This document shows positions 27,765 through 36,913 of a DNA stretch of 63,952 bases, one piece after another. Source of the stretch: Fischerella muscicola SAG 1427-1 = PCC 73103 (GTDB lineage Bacteria; Cyanobacteriota; Cyanobacteriia; Cyanobacteriales; Nostocaceae). Numbering within the stretch: the stretch's first letter is position 1; every line of letters starts with the position of its first letter. Location: positions 1-63,952 of the forward strand of contig NZ_AJLJ01000112.1 in the NCBI RefSeq assembly GCF_000317245.1. The letters are read 5' to 3'. Below the pieces are notes generated by a model, which saw nothing but the letters and a program-made list of their open reading frames with translations, was not told where the DNA came from and ran no database searches. The position numbers and the translations under genes are program-made.

Positions 27765-28700
27765 CTAAGCAACTTGTGCATCATCTTCCCTGAGTAAATT
27801 TTCAAAAGCCATGACTACCTGTGTTTGAAAACGTTGACGATGTTTCAATTTCCAAATAGGTTGGACAATTTCTAGTTTTTTGCTAGATCCTCTTGAAGGA
27901 TCGATAACTTTTATGGCGTGTAATGTTCCTAATTGTAATTCTTTTTTTACTATAGATTCAGGAATAGCAGCTGCACCAACACCACTCTCTACTACCGCTC
28001 TCACCATTTCGCTACTGTTTAAATTTAGTACTACATCTAATTTGCTGGGTTCAATTCCCCAATTTTGTAAAGCTTGCTCAAACATCTGTTGTGCGCCAGA
28101 ACCAGATTCACGCATTACCCAACTAGTATTTAGTAAGTCATCGAGGTAAATTTCTAGATGCTGGAACCAAGGATGAGATTTACCAACTACAATTTGTAGG
28201 CGATCGCTCCCGATCTCTTCTTGTTTTAAACTTTGTTGTAATGTAGGTTTGATATCTCCTGTCACAAACCCGAGATCATACATCCCCACAGCAGTACCCT
28301 CACAAATTTCTTCGGCATTTCCGAGCGTACAGTTGACAAAGATACCAGGATATAATTGTTTAAACTGGCTAATTTTTTCGGGAAGAAAATAGTTTCCTAC
28401 TGTCAGACTTGCACCTAGCTTTAATTCTCCTCGTTGCAGATTATTTAATTCTTTCAAACCACGTTCAGTTAATTGGACTTGATCAATAATTTTCTGTGCT
28501 TCACCCTGCAATAATTTGCCAGCATCCGTGATTTCAATATGACGCCCAATCCGATGAAATAACTTTACGCCGTATTCTGTTTCTAAACATTGGATTGCAG
28601 CACTAACAGCGGGTTGGGTGATATAAAGTGCTTCTGCGGCGCGAGTAAAGTGCAATAGTTCCGCAACAGCTAAAAAAATTCGCAACTGCTCCAACGTCAT
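27765..28700 (-). CDS. LysR-family regulator (CysL-like)
   Basis: A 311-residue LysR-type activator. The N-terminal winged helix (1-60) has LRIFLAVAELLHFTRAAEAL and TQPAVSAAIQCLE. The effector domain (about 90-295) includes LGASLTVGNYFLPEKISQF and GMYDLGFVTGDI. The effector-domain start resembles the CysL/RbcR-like branch, but that placement is by eye. It is divergent from the third cadD copy across 277 bp, the classical arrangement in which a LysR protein controls the neighbouring gene and itself. The inducer is unknown; a sulfur metabolite or metal-linked signal would fit the neighbourhood. Confidence 0.88.
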   Translation of the reverse strand: MTLEQLRIFLAVAELLHFTRAAEALYITQPAVSAAIQCLETEYGVKLFHRIGRHIEITDAGKLLQGEAQKIIDQVQLTERGLKELNNLQRGELKLGASLTVGNYFLPEKISQFKQLYPGIFVNCTLGNAEEICEGTAVGMYDLGFVTGDIKPTLQQSLKQEEIGSDRLQIVVGKSHPWFQHLEIYLDDLLNTSWVMRESGSGAQQMFEQALQNWGIEPSKLDVVLNLNSSEMVRAVVESGVGAAAIPESIVKKELQLGTLHAIKVIDPSRGSSKKLEIVQPIWKLKHRQRFQTQVVMAFENLLREDDAQVA

Positions 28701-28900
28701 TTTAGCTACTTAGAAATTTGTTAAGTGGTGATTTGAATGACAATAGAAGTATTATACGGTAAATCAACCGAAATTTTGTATTTACTCTGATGAACAGTTA
28801 TTAGGCGTATAGTTGAAATACATTCATAATTTTCATCTATGGATTTGACAAAAAAGACTGTTTGCTTTCAATAGTAGTGAGCCATAAAGTAAAACTATGC

Positions 28901-28930
28901 AGTTATCAGTTACCAGTTAACAGTTATCAG
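28901..28930. repeat. Short tandem heptamer repeat
   Basis: Four tandem 7-mers (AGTTATC, AGTTACC, AGTTAAC, AGTTATC) lie between the LysR gene and the third cadD gene. Heptameric repeats of this kind are common in heterocystous cyanobacterial intergenic DNA. A weaker trio of the same family is at 34005-34025. Confidence 0.7.
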
Positions 28931-28977
28931 AAACAAATAAGTAATAACTGCTGACATCAGCACGGAGATACTATGTA

Positions 28978-29739
28978 ATGAGCGGATTACTAACTGCTAT
29001 TCCTACAGGATTGACTGCTTTTGCTGCAACTAATCTCGATGATATTGTTGTTTTGTCACTGTTTTTTTCCCAAGTAAGTGCTTGCTTTCGTCGTCGCCAT
29101 ATTCTTATTGGTCAATACTTAGGTTTTGGTGCGTTGGTTATTGCAAGTTTACCAAGTTTTTTTGGTAAGTTCATCTTACCAGAGTGCTGGATTGGTTTAC
29201 TCGGCATGGTTCCAATTGCGATCGCCATCAATCGCTTACTACATCCAGATACTGAAAATGAAGACACAGCAGCAGATACCCAATCTTCAGACTCACCTCA
29301 ATCTTGGTTATCGAGTTTGCTTGCTCCCCAAACCTACGGTGTCGCGGCGGTAACAATTGCTAATGGTGGCGACAACATCGGAATTTATATGCCATTATTT
29401 GCCAGTACGAGTTGGGATCACTTGCTCATCATTCTCGGGGTGTTCTTCTCGATGGTAGGTGTATGGTGTTATGTAGCTTACCGTCTCACCAAATTTGGTG
29501 CGATCGCTTCTGCAATTACTCGCTATGGTAATTCTCTGATTCCCTTTATCTTGATTGGATTAGGTGTCTCAATTTTGATGGAAAGTCACACTCTAGAAAC
29601 ACCTGTCTTGGCTGTCATAGTTTGTGTAGTTCTTGGTTCATATATCTTAATCTCTAGCCGGAATATGTGGCGAGAAATTTACGGTTTTTCTTTAGAAGCA
29701 CCTAAACCGCAAGTGTTACCCAGAGTTGAGAGAAGTTGA
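28978..29739 (+). CDS. CadD-family transporter (copy 3)
   Basis: A 253-residue paralogue with TAFAATNLDDIVVLSLFFSQ, GQYLGFGALVIASLPS and IANGGDNIGIYMPLFAS. It is longer than the other two, mainly through a C-terminal extension with an extra hydrophobic segment and a basic tail. A GGAG-containing site precedes the ATG. It is divergent from the LysR gene and probably its direct target. Compared with copies 1 and 2 it is less AT-rich, suggesting a different history. Confidence 0.85.
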   Translation: MSGLLTAIPTGLTAFAATNLDDIVVLSLFFSQVSACFRRRHILIGQYLGFGALVIASLPSFFGKFILPECWIGLLGMVPIAIAINRLLHPDTENEDTAADTQSSDSPQSWLSSLLAPQTYGVAAVTIANGGDNIGIYMPLFASTSWDHLLIILGVFFSMVGVWCYVAYRLTKFGAIASAITRYGNSLIPFILIGLGVSILMESHTLETPVLAVIVCVVLGSYILISSRNMWREIYGFSLEAPKPQVLPRVERS

Positions 29740-29846
29740 GTCTAAATATAGATGAACAAGTGCTGACATCACACCTTAAATTAGGTAGTTAACAGCTAGT
29801 CAACAATTTTTGAAATTTTGCTTTGAAATTGTGCAAGGATAAAATT

Positions 29847-30467
29847 ATGAAAATCTTCAAGCTTAATCTTGTTAAAATTAGTATTGTGTGCTTATTATTG
29901 CTTGCCAATCTGATGATTGCTCAACCATCTTGGGCAAGTAAAAAGTATACTTCTAATCCAGATTATATAGAAGTGACTGAAGCACTAGATGCAGCTTTAC
30001 AGGAGAAACAAACCCAAGGCTCAACACCAGAAGTTCTCGAAAATATTTCTAACTTAAAATTCCAAAAATATATTTTGGAAACTAGTAAAAATGGTGGTGT
30101 TTGTCGCAATGAAACTGGAAAGACACTGTTAGTCTACGCTCAAAAACCCAAAAAATCTAGCTCAACCTACGACAATCAATTGTATCTGCTACCTAGTGGT
30201 GCAGAAACTGATGATGACTTAGATTGTGATGGTGTTTATATTCCCGGAACATCTGCTACAGAAAATCAAGAAGCCAAACCTGCCACAGCTTTTAAGATTG
30301 TAGATGGGACTCGTTTAGTAGCTACAACCAACCCCACAACTGGTGAAATAGAATTTAATGTTCCGCCTGCAAAAGTTTTCCAAACAGGTGAAGCTAATTG
30401 GTTTATTCCTGATACTGTCAAAGCGGCATTAGATGCAGGTATTACGACTGTAGAAATTAACGATTAA
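29847..30467 (+). CDS. Exported hypothetical protein
   Basis: A 206-residue protein that I do not recognise. The ATG chosen has an AAGGA site 9 nt upstream; an in-frame TTG 24 bp earlier is less likely. The first 30 residues are a signal peptide (hydrophobic core VKISIVCLLLLANLMIA, then PSWA before a probable cleavage site). The mature part has two cysteines (GGVCRNETG and DDLDCDGVY) that could form a disulfide, and little hydrophobicity. It follows the third cadD gene by 107 bp on the same strand and is closed by a hairpin. It is probably periplasmic. Confidence 0.7.
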   Translation: MKIFKLNLVKISIVCLLLLANLMIAQPSWASKKYTSNPDYIEVTEALDAALQEKQTQGSTPEVLENISNLKFQKYILETSKNGGVCRNETGKTLLVYAQKPKKSSSTYDNQLYLLPSGAETDDDLDCDGVYIPGTSATENQEAKPATAFKIVDGTRLVATTNPTTGEIEFNVPPAKVFQTGEANWFIPDTVKAALDAGITTVEIND

Positions 30468-30490
30468 GTAACTCAAGCTGGCTGAACAAT

Positions 30491-30519
30491 ATCCCCGATT
30501 TCTTAGAGGAGTCGGGGAT
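30491..30519 (+). terminator. Rho-independent terminator-like hairpin
   Basis: An 8-bp stem ATCCCCGA / TCGGGGAT with a 13-nt loop, followed by TTTATGTTG. It is 23 bp after the exported-protein stop and resembles the hairpin after the SPFH gene. Confidence 0.65.
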
Positions 30520-30693
30520 TTATGTTGTAAAATAACCATGAACAATAATTCTGAACTTTTAATAAATACAGTTTATTGAAATCAGAAAATATTAAACATT
30601 AATAATTATTCAAACTCTTCGTATTCTGTGATAATTATATTTATAGACTTTCACAAAAAAATATTCATTTGATTATTTGAGATTTTAGAATCG

Positions 30694-31152
30694 ATGATCA
30701 AAGATGCAGAACCTATGAATATGCAAGTAAATAAATTAGAAAAATCACCAGACAAATCACAAGACAAATCAAAGAAATATAGATCAGATAGGGTGCGGGA
30801 TCACTTAGCAAATGAACGTACCTATCTAGCATGGATGCGGAGTGGAATTGCACTCATGGGTTTCGGTGTTTTGATTGTACGCCTGCGTATCATTCGTCCA
30901 CCCTTAGCACCACAACCTCCTGGTAATGGTTGGAAGTTGGGTTTAGCCTTTGCTTTGGTGGGTATATTGACTGTGCTGCTTTCAACTCAACATTATTTTG
31001 CTGTTCGTCGAGATATTGATGAGGATAGCTATCAACCGCCAGATCGTTGGGTGATTCTTTCGAGTCTGGCTGTGACTCTGCTGGGTGTGGGAGTTATCTA
31101 TTATGTCTTTACGGTTCCCCTAGATTACTTACAGACTTTTTTGCTGGAGTAA
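30694..31152 (+). CDS. DUF202 (YidH-like) membrane protein
   Basis: A 152-residue inner-membrane protein. After a polar Lys/Asp-rich N-terminus comes the DUF202 hallmark RDHLANERTYLAWMRSGIALMGFG, whose ANERT..AW..... core is diagnostic (here quoted in parts: NERTYLAWMRSG). Three membrane helices are visible (about 48-65, 92-110, 128-148). The start is uncertain, since two further ATGs lie within the first ten codons and none has a good ribosome site. The family has no assigned function. It is convergent with cysK. Confidence 0.8.
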   Translation: MIKDAEPMNMQVNKLEKSPDKSQDKSKKYRSDRVRDHLANERTYLAWMRSGIALMGFGVLIVRLRIIRPPLAPQPPGNGWKLGLAFALVGILTVLLSTQHYFAVRRDIDEDSYQPPDRWVILSSLAVTLLGVGVIYYVFTVPLDYLQTFLLE

Positions 31153-31189
31153 TCAAGTGTTAGTTTTGGAGTGCGCTTGCACTCATAAC

Positions 31190-32152
31190 TCACCTTAATA
31201 CAGGTACTTCCAACTCTTCTAAATCCTTGAACAGCACAGTACTCAAGTAACGTTCACCAAAGCTAGGTTGAACCATGACAATCAACTTACCACTATTTTC
31301 GGGACGTTTTGATACTGCAATAGCAGCATACAAAGCAGCACCTGTAGAAATACCTGATAATAATCCCTCTTCTTTTGCTAAACGCCGACTATAGGCGATC
31401 GCATCTTCATCTGTGACTGCAATTACTTCATCAACAAGTTCTGGACGGTAAATGGCTGGTACAAATCCCGCACCAATTCCTTGAATTTTGTGTGCGCCCG
31501 ATTTTCCTTGCGAAAGCACCGGACTGTTGCTTGGTTCTACAGCAATGGCTTGAAAACTTGGCTTGCGCTTTTTAATCACCTGGGCTACTCCAGTTATAGT
31601 CCCACCAGTACCTACTCCCGCCACGAGGATATCTACTTGTCCATCAGTATCTGTCCAAATCTCTTGTGCAGTTGTTTCACGATGCACTTTTGGATTGGCA
31701 CAGTTGCGGAACTGCTGCAACATATAAGTATTGGGCATTTCTGCTACAATTTGTTCAGCACGAGCGATCGCTCCACGCATCCCTTCCACACCTGGAGTTA
31801 ATTCCAACTGGGCGCCATAAGCTTTCAACATTGCCTGTCTTTCTGTACTCATAGTTTCTGGCATAGTTAGAATCAGGCTATAGCCTTTGGCAGCTGCTAC
31901 CATTGCTAAAGCTATACCTGTATTTCCAGAAGTCGGTTCTACTAAAATAGTCTTTCCAGGCTGGATTGAACCCGCATCTTCTGCTGTTTCCAGCATACTG
32001 ACTCCGATTCTGTCTTTTACAGAAGCAGATGGATTCATACTTTCTAGTTTTACCAGAATCCGCGCTAAAGCTCCTTCTGCCTGCGGAATTCTGTTTAACT
32101 CTACCAATGGCGTCCGTCCAACTAACTCTGTAATATTCTTTGCAAACCGCAT
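31190..32152 (-). CDS. cysK: Cysteine synthase A (O-acetylserine sulfhydrylase)
   Basis: A 320-residue PLP enzyme that makes cysteine from O-acetylserine and sulfide. The PLP lysine lies in [11 protein letters not shown], the substrate loop is [11 protein letters not shown], the phosphate-binding loop [12 protein letters not shown], and the end region has [11 protein letters not shown]. Length is standard. It starts 18 bp after the Rrf2 regulator's stop, so the two form an operon. This pairing recalls CymR-CysK, where CysK itself is the sensor partner of an Rrf2 repressor; whether that applies here is inference. Confidence 0.95.
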   Translation of the reverse strand: MRFAKNITELVGRTPLVELNRIPQAEGALARILVKLESMNPSASVKDRIGVSMLETAEDAGSIQPGKTILVEPTSGNTGIALAMVAAAKGYSLILTMPETMSTERQAMLKAYGAQLELTPGVEGMRGAIARAEQIVAEMPNTYMLQQFRNCANPKVHRETTAQEIWTDTDGQVDILVAGVGTGGTITGVAQVIKKRKPSFQAIAVEPSNSPVLSQGKSGAHKIQGIGAGFVPAIYRPELVDEVIAVTDEDAIAYSRRLAKEEGLLSGISTGAALYAAIAVSKRPENSGKLIVMVQPSFGERYLSTVLFKDLEELEVPVLR

Positions 32153-32170
32153 AAAAGTATTCTTGTCTAG

Positions 32171-32608
32171 CTAAATGTAATACATTTGATTCTGCTGTAA
32201 GCGTTGGTCTCGTTGTTCACACAGGTCTTGGATAGTGTAACGCTTCAAAGCCTCTTGTGATGAGCGATCAGCTTCTTCCCAGATTTCTCGTATCAAGGTT
32301 TTTTCCAAGGTATTCTCTAGTGGGTTATCTCTTTCTTTTTGCTCTCCTTCTAGCATGACTACAACCTCTAACAATGTAATCCGCCACGGTTCCCGTGCTA
32401 AAACAAAACCTCCTCTGGAACCGCGTTGACTCTGCACCACACCTGCACGCCGCAGACTGGTGAGAATTTGTTCTAGATAACGCTCTGGGATAGGTTGTTT
32501 AGCAGTAATTTCACCCATAGTTAGGGGAGTTTTGTGAGTATAGTGGTTTGCTAGTTCTAGCAAAGCCAATAGCGCATATTCCAACTTGGCAGATAGATCC
32601 AAGAGCAT
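32171..32608 (-). CDS. Rrf2-family regulator (CymR-like)
   Basis: A 145-residue winged-helix regulator. The ATG giving MLLDLSAKLEYALLALLELA is chosen over a GTG 30 bp upstream because it matches the usual family start. The helix-turn-helix region includes IPERYLEQILTSLRRAG and the wing GSRGGFVLA. The three cysteines that bind an Fe-S cluster in IscR are absent; its only cysteine is near the C-terminus (QDLCEQR). It is therefore more like CymR-type cysteine regulators than IscR. It heads the operon with cysK. Confidence 0.85.
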   Translation of the reverse strand: MLLDLSAKLEYALLALLELANHYTHKTPLTMGEITAKQPIPERYLEQILTSLRRAGVVQSQRGSRGGFVLAREPWRITLLEVVVMLEGEQKERDNPLENTLEKTLIREIWEEADRSSQEALKRYTIQDLCEQRDQRLQQNQMYYI

Positions 32609-32880
32609 ACAGTTTTGACTTTTTAAATTTCTATTCACTATACTACGGTTATTCGGTAGGTTTATTGCAGTTTAAGCGAGATATTTTTAGAAAAATTGTC
32701 TAATACGATACATTTTTCTAAATTTTCACTAAAACCACATAATTACTATCGAATTACAGATGTTAATTTGTCAAATCTGTCATCATAAGCTGGATTGATT
32801 GGCAGGAAATAAAATAGCAGATGAATATGAACTACTCACCTGCCAATATATTGAGGATGGTCGCCTAGATACGAATACTA

Positions 32881-32911
32881 TTGGCGAAATATTACTTAAC
32901 ATAAAATTTGC
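32881..32911. repeat. 31-bp duplicated block (second copy at 21724-21754)
   Basis: This block matches 21724-21754 at 30 of 31 bases; both start TTGGC and end AAAATTTGC. In the other copy it is the tail of the HEAT-repeat remnant. Here similarity stops exactly where the MITE begins, as if the MITE inserted at or created the break. Confidence 0.6.
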
Positions 32912-33023
32912 GGCGTTGCATAATTGCTGGATGATTTTAGAATTTGCATCAAAAATAACCACCGCGTCTTGGTGTCTTTGCGTCTCCGTGTCAGCCTCAA
33001 TCATCCCATTATTCAGCAACGCC
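32912..33023. mobile_element. MITE-like element, 112 bp
   Basis: A non-coding element bounded by imperfect terminal inverted repeats, starting GGCGTTGCATAATTGCTGG on one side and, read inward from the other, GGCGTTGCTGAATAATGGG; about 19-20 of the first 25 bases match. The first 15 bases are identical to the end of the IS1-family remnant near 3.2 kb, so it was probably mobilised by that transposase type. It lies between the Rrf2 and MinD/ParA genes. Confidence 0.65.
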
Positions 33024-33194
33024 ATGTTAGATGGCAGGCAAAAGCAGGTCTTGGATTTGATTTATCTCACTTTAAATATAGATTGGGGGCATAAAGCTGT
33101 ATCTCAGCAGCTACCCTTTAATACTCGATAATTACTCACAATTGCTCCATCGACTTCATCTAACCACACCTTCCGCCCAAAGTCTACATTTAGG

Positions 33195-33968
33195 TTAGGT
33201 TTGCCCTATCTGCTTGGCGATCGCATTTACTTCCTGTGTCCAAGGATGATTGGGGTAGCACAAGCTGAAAAGATCCTTACTACCCAAATAAAACATTTCT
33301 TCACAGACAGGTAAAACACCAGCTACAGTTGCGCCATAGGTTGAGGAAATTTGTTGCCGCAAAGCTTGAAAGTTAAAAGCTGGTAAAGCCTTATTAACTA
33401 CCAGCATGATATTAGGAACATTTAACTTGCGTGCCACATCCACAGCTACAGCTGTACCTTGGTAATCTTGCTGATCTGGTCGGAGGATAACAACAAGAAC
33501 ATTAGAAATGATAATAGACAGCAGAGTTTCTTCGTTAATACCAGGGTGAGTATCAATAAAAAGATAGTCGAGTTTCAAGCGTTTGATTAAATGCTGAAAA
33601 CCATCATTAAGCAAACGTGCATCGTATCCTTCACGCAGAATGCGAGAAATTTCACTTGTTTTAATACTAGAGGGAATTAGAAAAATATTACCTCTGATTC
33701 CAGCATTTTTTTGCCTCGTTTTAATTAATGGTGTGACATCGTAAGCAGCCTTTTCAATTGGACAGCGCCCCCATAAATAATCATTTAGAGTGTATCCTAA
33801 CTTATCTTCTCCTAGACCAAAAAGAACGTGAATTCCAGGCGATTGAATATCTGTATCAACAATACCAACTCGCCTACCAGAACGAGCAATCAGAGTAGCA
33901 ACATTAGCAGTTACATTTGATTTACCCGTTCCGCCACGGAATGAATGGATAGAAACAACTTTAGACAT
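33195..33968 (-). CDS. MinD/ParA-family ATPase
   Basis: A 257-residue deviant-Walker P-loop ATPase. The ATG chosen gives MSKVVSIHSFRGGTGKSN, whose GGTGKSN loop replaces the usual KGGVGKT. The partner Asp motif VGIVDTDIQSPGIHVLFG and the later DYLFIDTHPGINEETLL are clear. Such proteins dimerise on ATP and position or regulate other complexes. There is no MinC, MinE or ParB beside it. The family is secure; the role is open. Confidence 0.82.
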   Translation of the reverse strand: MSKVVSIHSFRGGTGKSNVTANVATLIARSGRRVGIVDTDIQSPGIHVLFGLGEDKLGYTLNDYLWGRCPIEKAAYDVTPLIKTRQKNAGIRGNIFLIPSSIKTSEISRILREGYDARLLNDGFQHLIKRLKLDYLFIDTHPGINEETLLSIIISNVLVVILRPDQQDYQGTAVAVDVARKLNVPNIMLVVNKALPAFNFQALRQQISSTYGATVAGVLPVCEEMFYLGSKDLFSLCYPNHPWTQEVNAIAKQIGQT

Positions 33969-34480
33969 AACATATATCCTCAATTAAAAATATTACTCAA
34001 TACCAGTTAACAATTATCGGTTATCATAATCAAATAGAAATTACAATGAATTATTGACCTAACAAATACAGTTCAAATTATTTACACAACGCTTTAGCGG
34101 TCAATAAAAACTAAATAAATCCCTGCTAAATTATGATTTCTGGTGATTTTATTTCAACATATATATAGTTTTTGATGAAATGTTTCTATTTTTACCTAAT
34201 AATATAACCTCTTTGATGAATTTTAAATTATGTGCTTTTAGCATTTTATCTATTGTAAAACATTGTTTATAGAATGGTTTTATCCTATAAAATTAACAAG
34301 ATAATTACATCTGAAAAATGTCTTGAGTTTTTCTTCAACTAAATATATAAACTGCCTCTAACTTTCGTTGATTATTTAAGTAAAATTAACTATGACTAAA
34401 GTCATAATTAATTTTGTTGGTAGTTGGTTATTAAAATCCCCTTTTTCTCACTTTTTTCCTTTCCTTAATCCCCATTCCTA
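33969..34480. other. AT-rich intergenic region
   Basis: 512 bp between the MinD/ParA start and the histidine kinase stop. It contains a weak heptamer repeat (34005-34025) and an inverted repeat near its right end, described separately. No coding frame stands out. Confidence 0.35.
34384..34413. terminator. 13-bp inverted repeat downstream of histidine kinase
   Basis: Arms AATTAACTATGAC and GTCATAATTAATT pair with one mismatch around a 4-nt loop, about 70 bp past the histidine kinase stop. It is AT-rich, so its strength as a terminator is doubtful. Confidence 0.35.
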
Positions 34481-35755
34481 TTAAACAAAGCTCTTCTGGA
34501 GGCTATGATTTTTTCTACTTGGAACTGGGGCTAATTCTAGAGGTATATTAGCGGGAAATTCTGATAAAGGTAGTCTTACAGTTAAGCAACAACCAGATCC
34601 CAACTCACTTTCAATTTGGAATTTACCTTTTAAAAGTGCAACTCTTTGTTGCATTTCTTGGAGTCCAAATCCTATTGGTTGCTGCTCTAATTGAAATCCT
34701 CTGCCATTATCTTCAATAGTGAGATAAACTTGCTCTGGAATTGCGCTTACCTGAATATGAACTGCTGTTGCTTCTGCATGTTTATAAATATTCGTCAGTC
34801 CTTCTTGGATAAGAAGGTAGAGTATTTTGCTAATTTCTCTAGGTAATACAAAAGCTAAACTTAACTGAGTAGTAGGCAAAATACCTGTGGAATGATGAAA
34901 TTCTCGTACCAAGAACATGATTGCCATCTGAAGCGATCGCTCTCTTGGTACGTCTACACGTAAGGTATTGACTGAACGGCGAACCTCTTGCATGGCAAAA
35001 GAGCCGAGCCGTTTGGACTCTACAATATAATGATAAGCCTGCTCTAGATCAACTTGCCAATATCTCAAAGCTGTCTGGAGTTGAATATTCATCACAGCTA
35101 GAGCATGTCCGAGAGAATCATGAATATTATGAGCAGTATGATTGCGTTCCTGCACAACAGCCAGATCTTCAACTTGCACAACGTACTGCTGTAGTTGCTT
35201 ATGAGCAATTGCTAGCTGTTCTTGGATCTGGCGCTCACTCATTACTGTATTTACTAAATGCAGCAAAAACAATAATCCCATACCAAACAGGAGTGTATGG
35301 GTTAACTGATTCAACCAAAAATTTCCTTGCTCTAAGGGTGATAAGGATAAAGTTATGCTACTGATAGATTGAATCTGGAGAGCCAAGAACAGGAAAAAAA
35401 CCAAGCCAGCCAACAAATAGCGTTCTGACAAATCAAACAAGAAGCTACTACGGATTACTACTACAATCAACAATAAAGACCACAGTTGTAGATATCCGAA
35501 TGCTGCTCCAAACAAAATTAACCCAACTTCAATGATTGTATAAAGTATTTTGTAAATTGTTTTGCCATAAGGTAGTATTAACCCCATCAAGCCGAAGACA
35601 AGCAAAATCAAGAAAGATGGAATTGATAAATTAGGGGTTTGAAAAAAAAGAATTGGCATCAAGGAGTTAGCTACAGCGCAAGTCGCCACTAACCCCCATT
35701 CGGTGTAGAGCAAAAAGCGAAATGGATTTGAGCGGACAGGAAATGAGAGACTCAT
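34481..35755 (-). CDS. Membrane NarL-type sensor histidine kinase
   Basis: A 424-residue kinase; the ATG is preferred over a TTG 12 bp upstream. The N-terminal half (about 1-165) has roughly six membrane helices and no large periplasmic loop. A coiled linker leads to a HisKA_3 dimerisation domain with the phospho-accepting His in HNIHDSLGHALAVMNIQLQ, then an HATPase domain with LIQEGLTNIYKHAEA, DNGRGFQLEQ and GFGLQEMQQRV. Kinases of this class pair with NarL-type regulators such as the one downstream of hoxW. It closely resembles the soluble kinase 2 kb away, so the two arose by duplication. Confidence 0.9.
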   Translation of the reverse strand: MSLSFPVRSNPFRFLLYTEWGLVATCAVANSLMPILFFQTPNLSIPSFLILLVFGLMGLILPYGKTIYKILYTIIEVGLILFGAAFGYLQLWSLLLIVVVIRSSFLFDLSERYLLAGLVFFLFLALQIQSISSITLSLSPLEQGNFWLNQLTHTLLFGMGLLFLLHLVNTVMSERQIQEQLAIAHKQLQQYVVQVEDLAVVQERNHTAHNIHDSLGHALAVMNIQLQTALRYWQVDLEQAYHYIVESKRLGSFAMQEVRRSVNTLRVDVPRERSLQMAIMFLVREFHHSTGILPTTQLSLAFVLPREISKILYLLIQEGLTNIYKHAEATAVHIQVSAIPEQVYLTIEDNGRGFQLEQQPIGFGLQEMQQRVALLKGKFQIESELGSGCCLTVRLPLSEFPANIPLELAPVPSRKNHSLQKSFV

Positions 35756-35968
35756 AGAAAGTGGCAACTACTGCTAAAACTAACCTTGTTACCTACTTAT
35801 TTTGAATCTTTTAAATTTAATTTCAAGAGCAAATAACAACTTCAAGACTTTTGTTAGAGCATTTGCTGTCTCATCAACGAAAGTAATAGAGAGATTTACT
35901 TGTATTATTTTTTATGTTAATTATGATACATTTAAATCCTGTACAGACCAAAAATGTTATGTTTCTGC

Positions 35969-36823
35969 TCAAAATAAACGAGCAGGCTTATTCTGTAGTT
36001 GAGAAGCGATCGCCATCACCCGATCTACCACAGCAATCATATATCCATAATCTGGTACTTCTCCATTGGGTACATACTTCACTTCTTGAGCCAAAATTGA
36101 AGGGAACTCATTTAAGGTTTGACGGATGTATTCTTGATTTTTGCGTTCCATACTTGGCCCAACCAAAAGCATACCAGGTGGAATCGAATGAGGATCTTTA
36201 AAGAGTATACGAAGCTGATTCTGCTTTAACTGAGAATTATAGAGATCCAACTCTGCGATTGAAACTGCACCAGCTTTTGCTTTTCCTTGGACTACCCAAT
36301 CTAAAGCTGTTGTGGGTGTGGGTGCAAATAATATTTCAGCCAACGTCAGACCATAAAGATTATAAAGAGGTAAATAATATCCTGTTGCTGAACCTGGCTG
36401 ACCTAATACAAGAGTCTGACCTTCTAGCATTTTTAAATCACTTAATGAGCTATCCTGACGTACAACAATAATTGAGCGCAAATTACTATCACCAAGTAAA
36501 GGAAAAAGCGGAGTATATTGATAGCGAGAAATTGCAAGAGCTGCTAAACCAGGCGGAGCAAATACTAATGACCAAGTGCGATCTTTTAAACGCTCGATCG
36601 CTTGATTTTCATTGAAAGCAGGCTCTAGCAGAACGTATGCTTTCATTTTTTCACCCAAGTACTTATTAAACTGAGCATATTGATTAATTATTTCTTCTCC
36701 ACCACCATAATTGATGACACCAATAATTAATTCACCACCAGATGCGGCTTTAGATTTACAAGCACTGACAATTAAAGAGAGTAGAAATAAAAAAAAGTTA
36801 CGGCGTGAAATTGGTTTAAACAT
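35969..36823 (-). CDS. PhnD-like solute-binding lipoprotein
   Basis: A 284-residue periplasmic binding protein of the phosphate/phosphonate (PhnD) class. The N-terminus has a lipoprotein-type signal with LLSLIVSAC as a probable lipobox (Cys 22). The mature part has GVINYGGGEEIINQY, WSLVFAPPGLAALAI and GQPGSATGYYLPLY, which match the family's two-lobe binding fold. No permease or ATPase gene is close, so it probably acts as a ligand sensor for one of the flanking kinases rather than in uptake. It is divergent from the DUF3365 gene across 90 bp. Confidence 0.85.
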   Translation of the reverse strand: MFKPISRRNFFLFLLSLIVSACKSKAASGGELIIGVINYGGGEEIINQYAQFNKYLGEKMKAYVLLEPAFNENQAIERLKDRTWSLVFAPPGLAALAISRYQYTPLFPLLGDSNLRSIIVVRQDSSLSDLKMLEGQTLVLGQPGSATGYYLPLYNLYGLTLAEILFAPTPTTALDWVVQGKAKAGAVSIAELDLYNSQLKQNQLRILFKDPHSIPPGMLLVGPSMERKNQEYIRQTLNEFPSILAQEVKYVPNGEVPDYGYMIAVVDRVMAIASQLQNKPARLF

Positions 36824-36913
36824 TTTTAATAATAATTAAATAATTTGAGATTGTGAAATTTTCAATAAACTCACCGCCAATCAATTAATGTATTAAAATA
36901 GTGTGTCAATTCA

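Noticed and set aside
28901..28930. CRISPR-like repeat
   Set aside because: Units are 7 bp with no spacers; it is a short tandem repeat.
35969..36823. Phosphonate uptake operon
   Set aside because: Only the binding protein is present; no permease or ATPase gene lies nearby.
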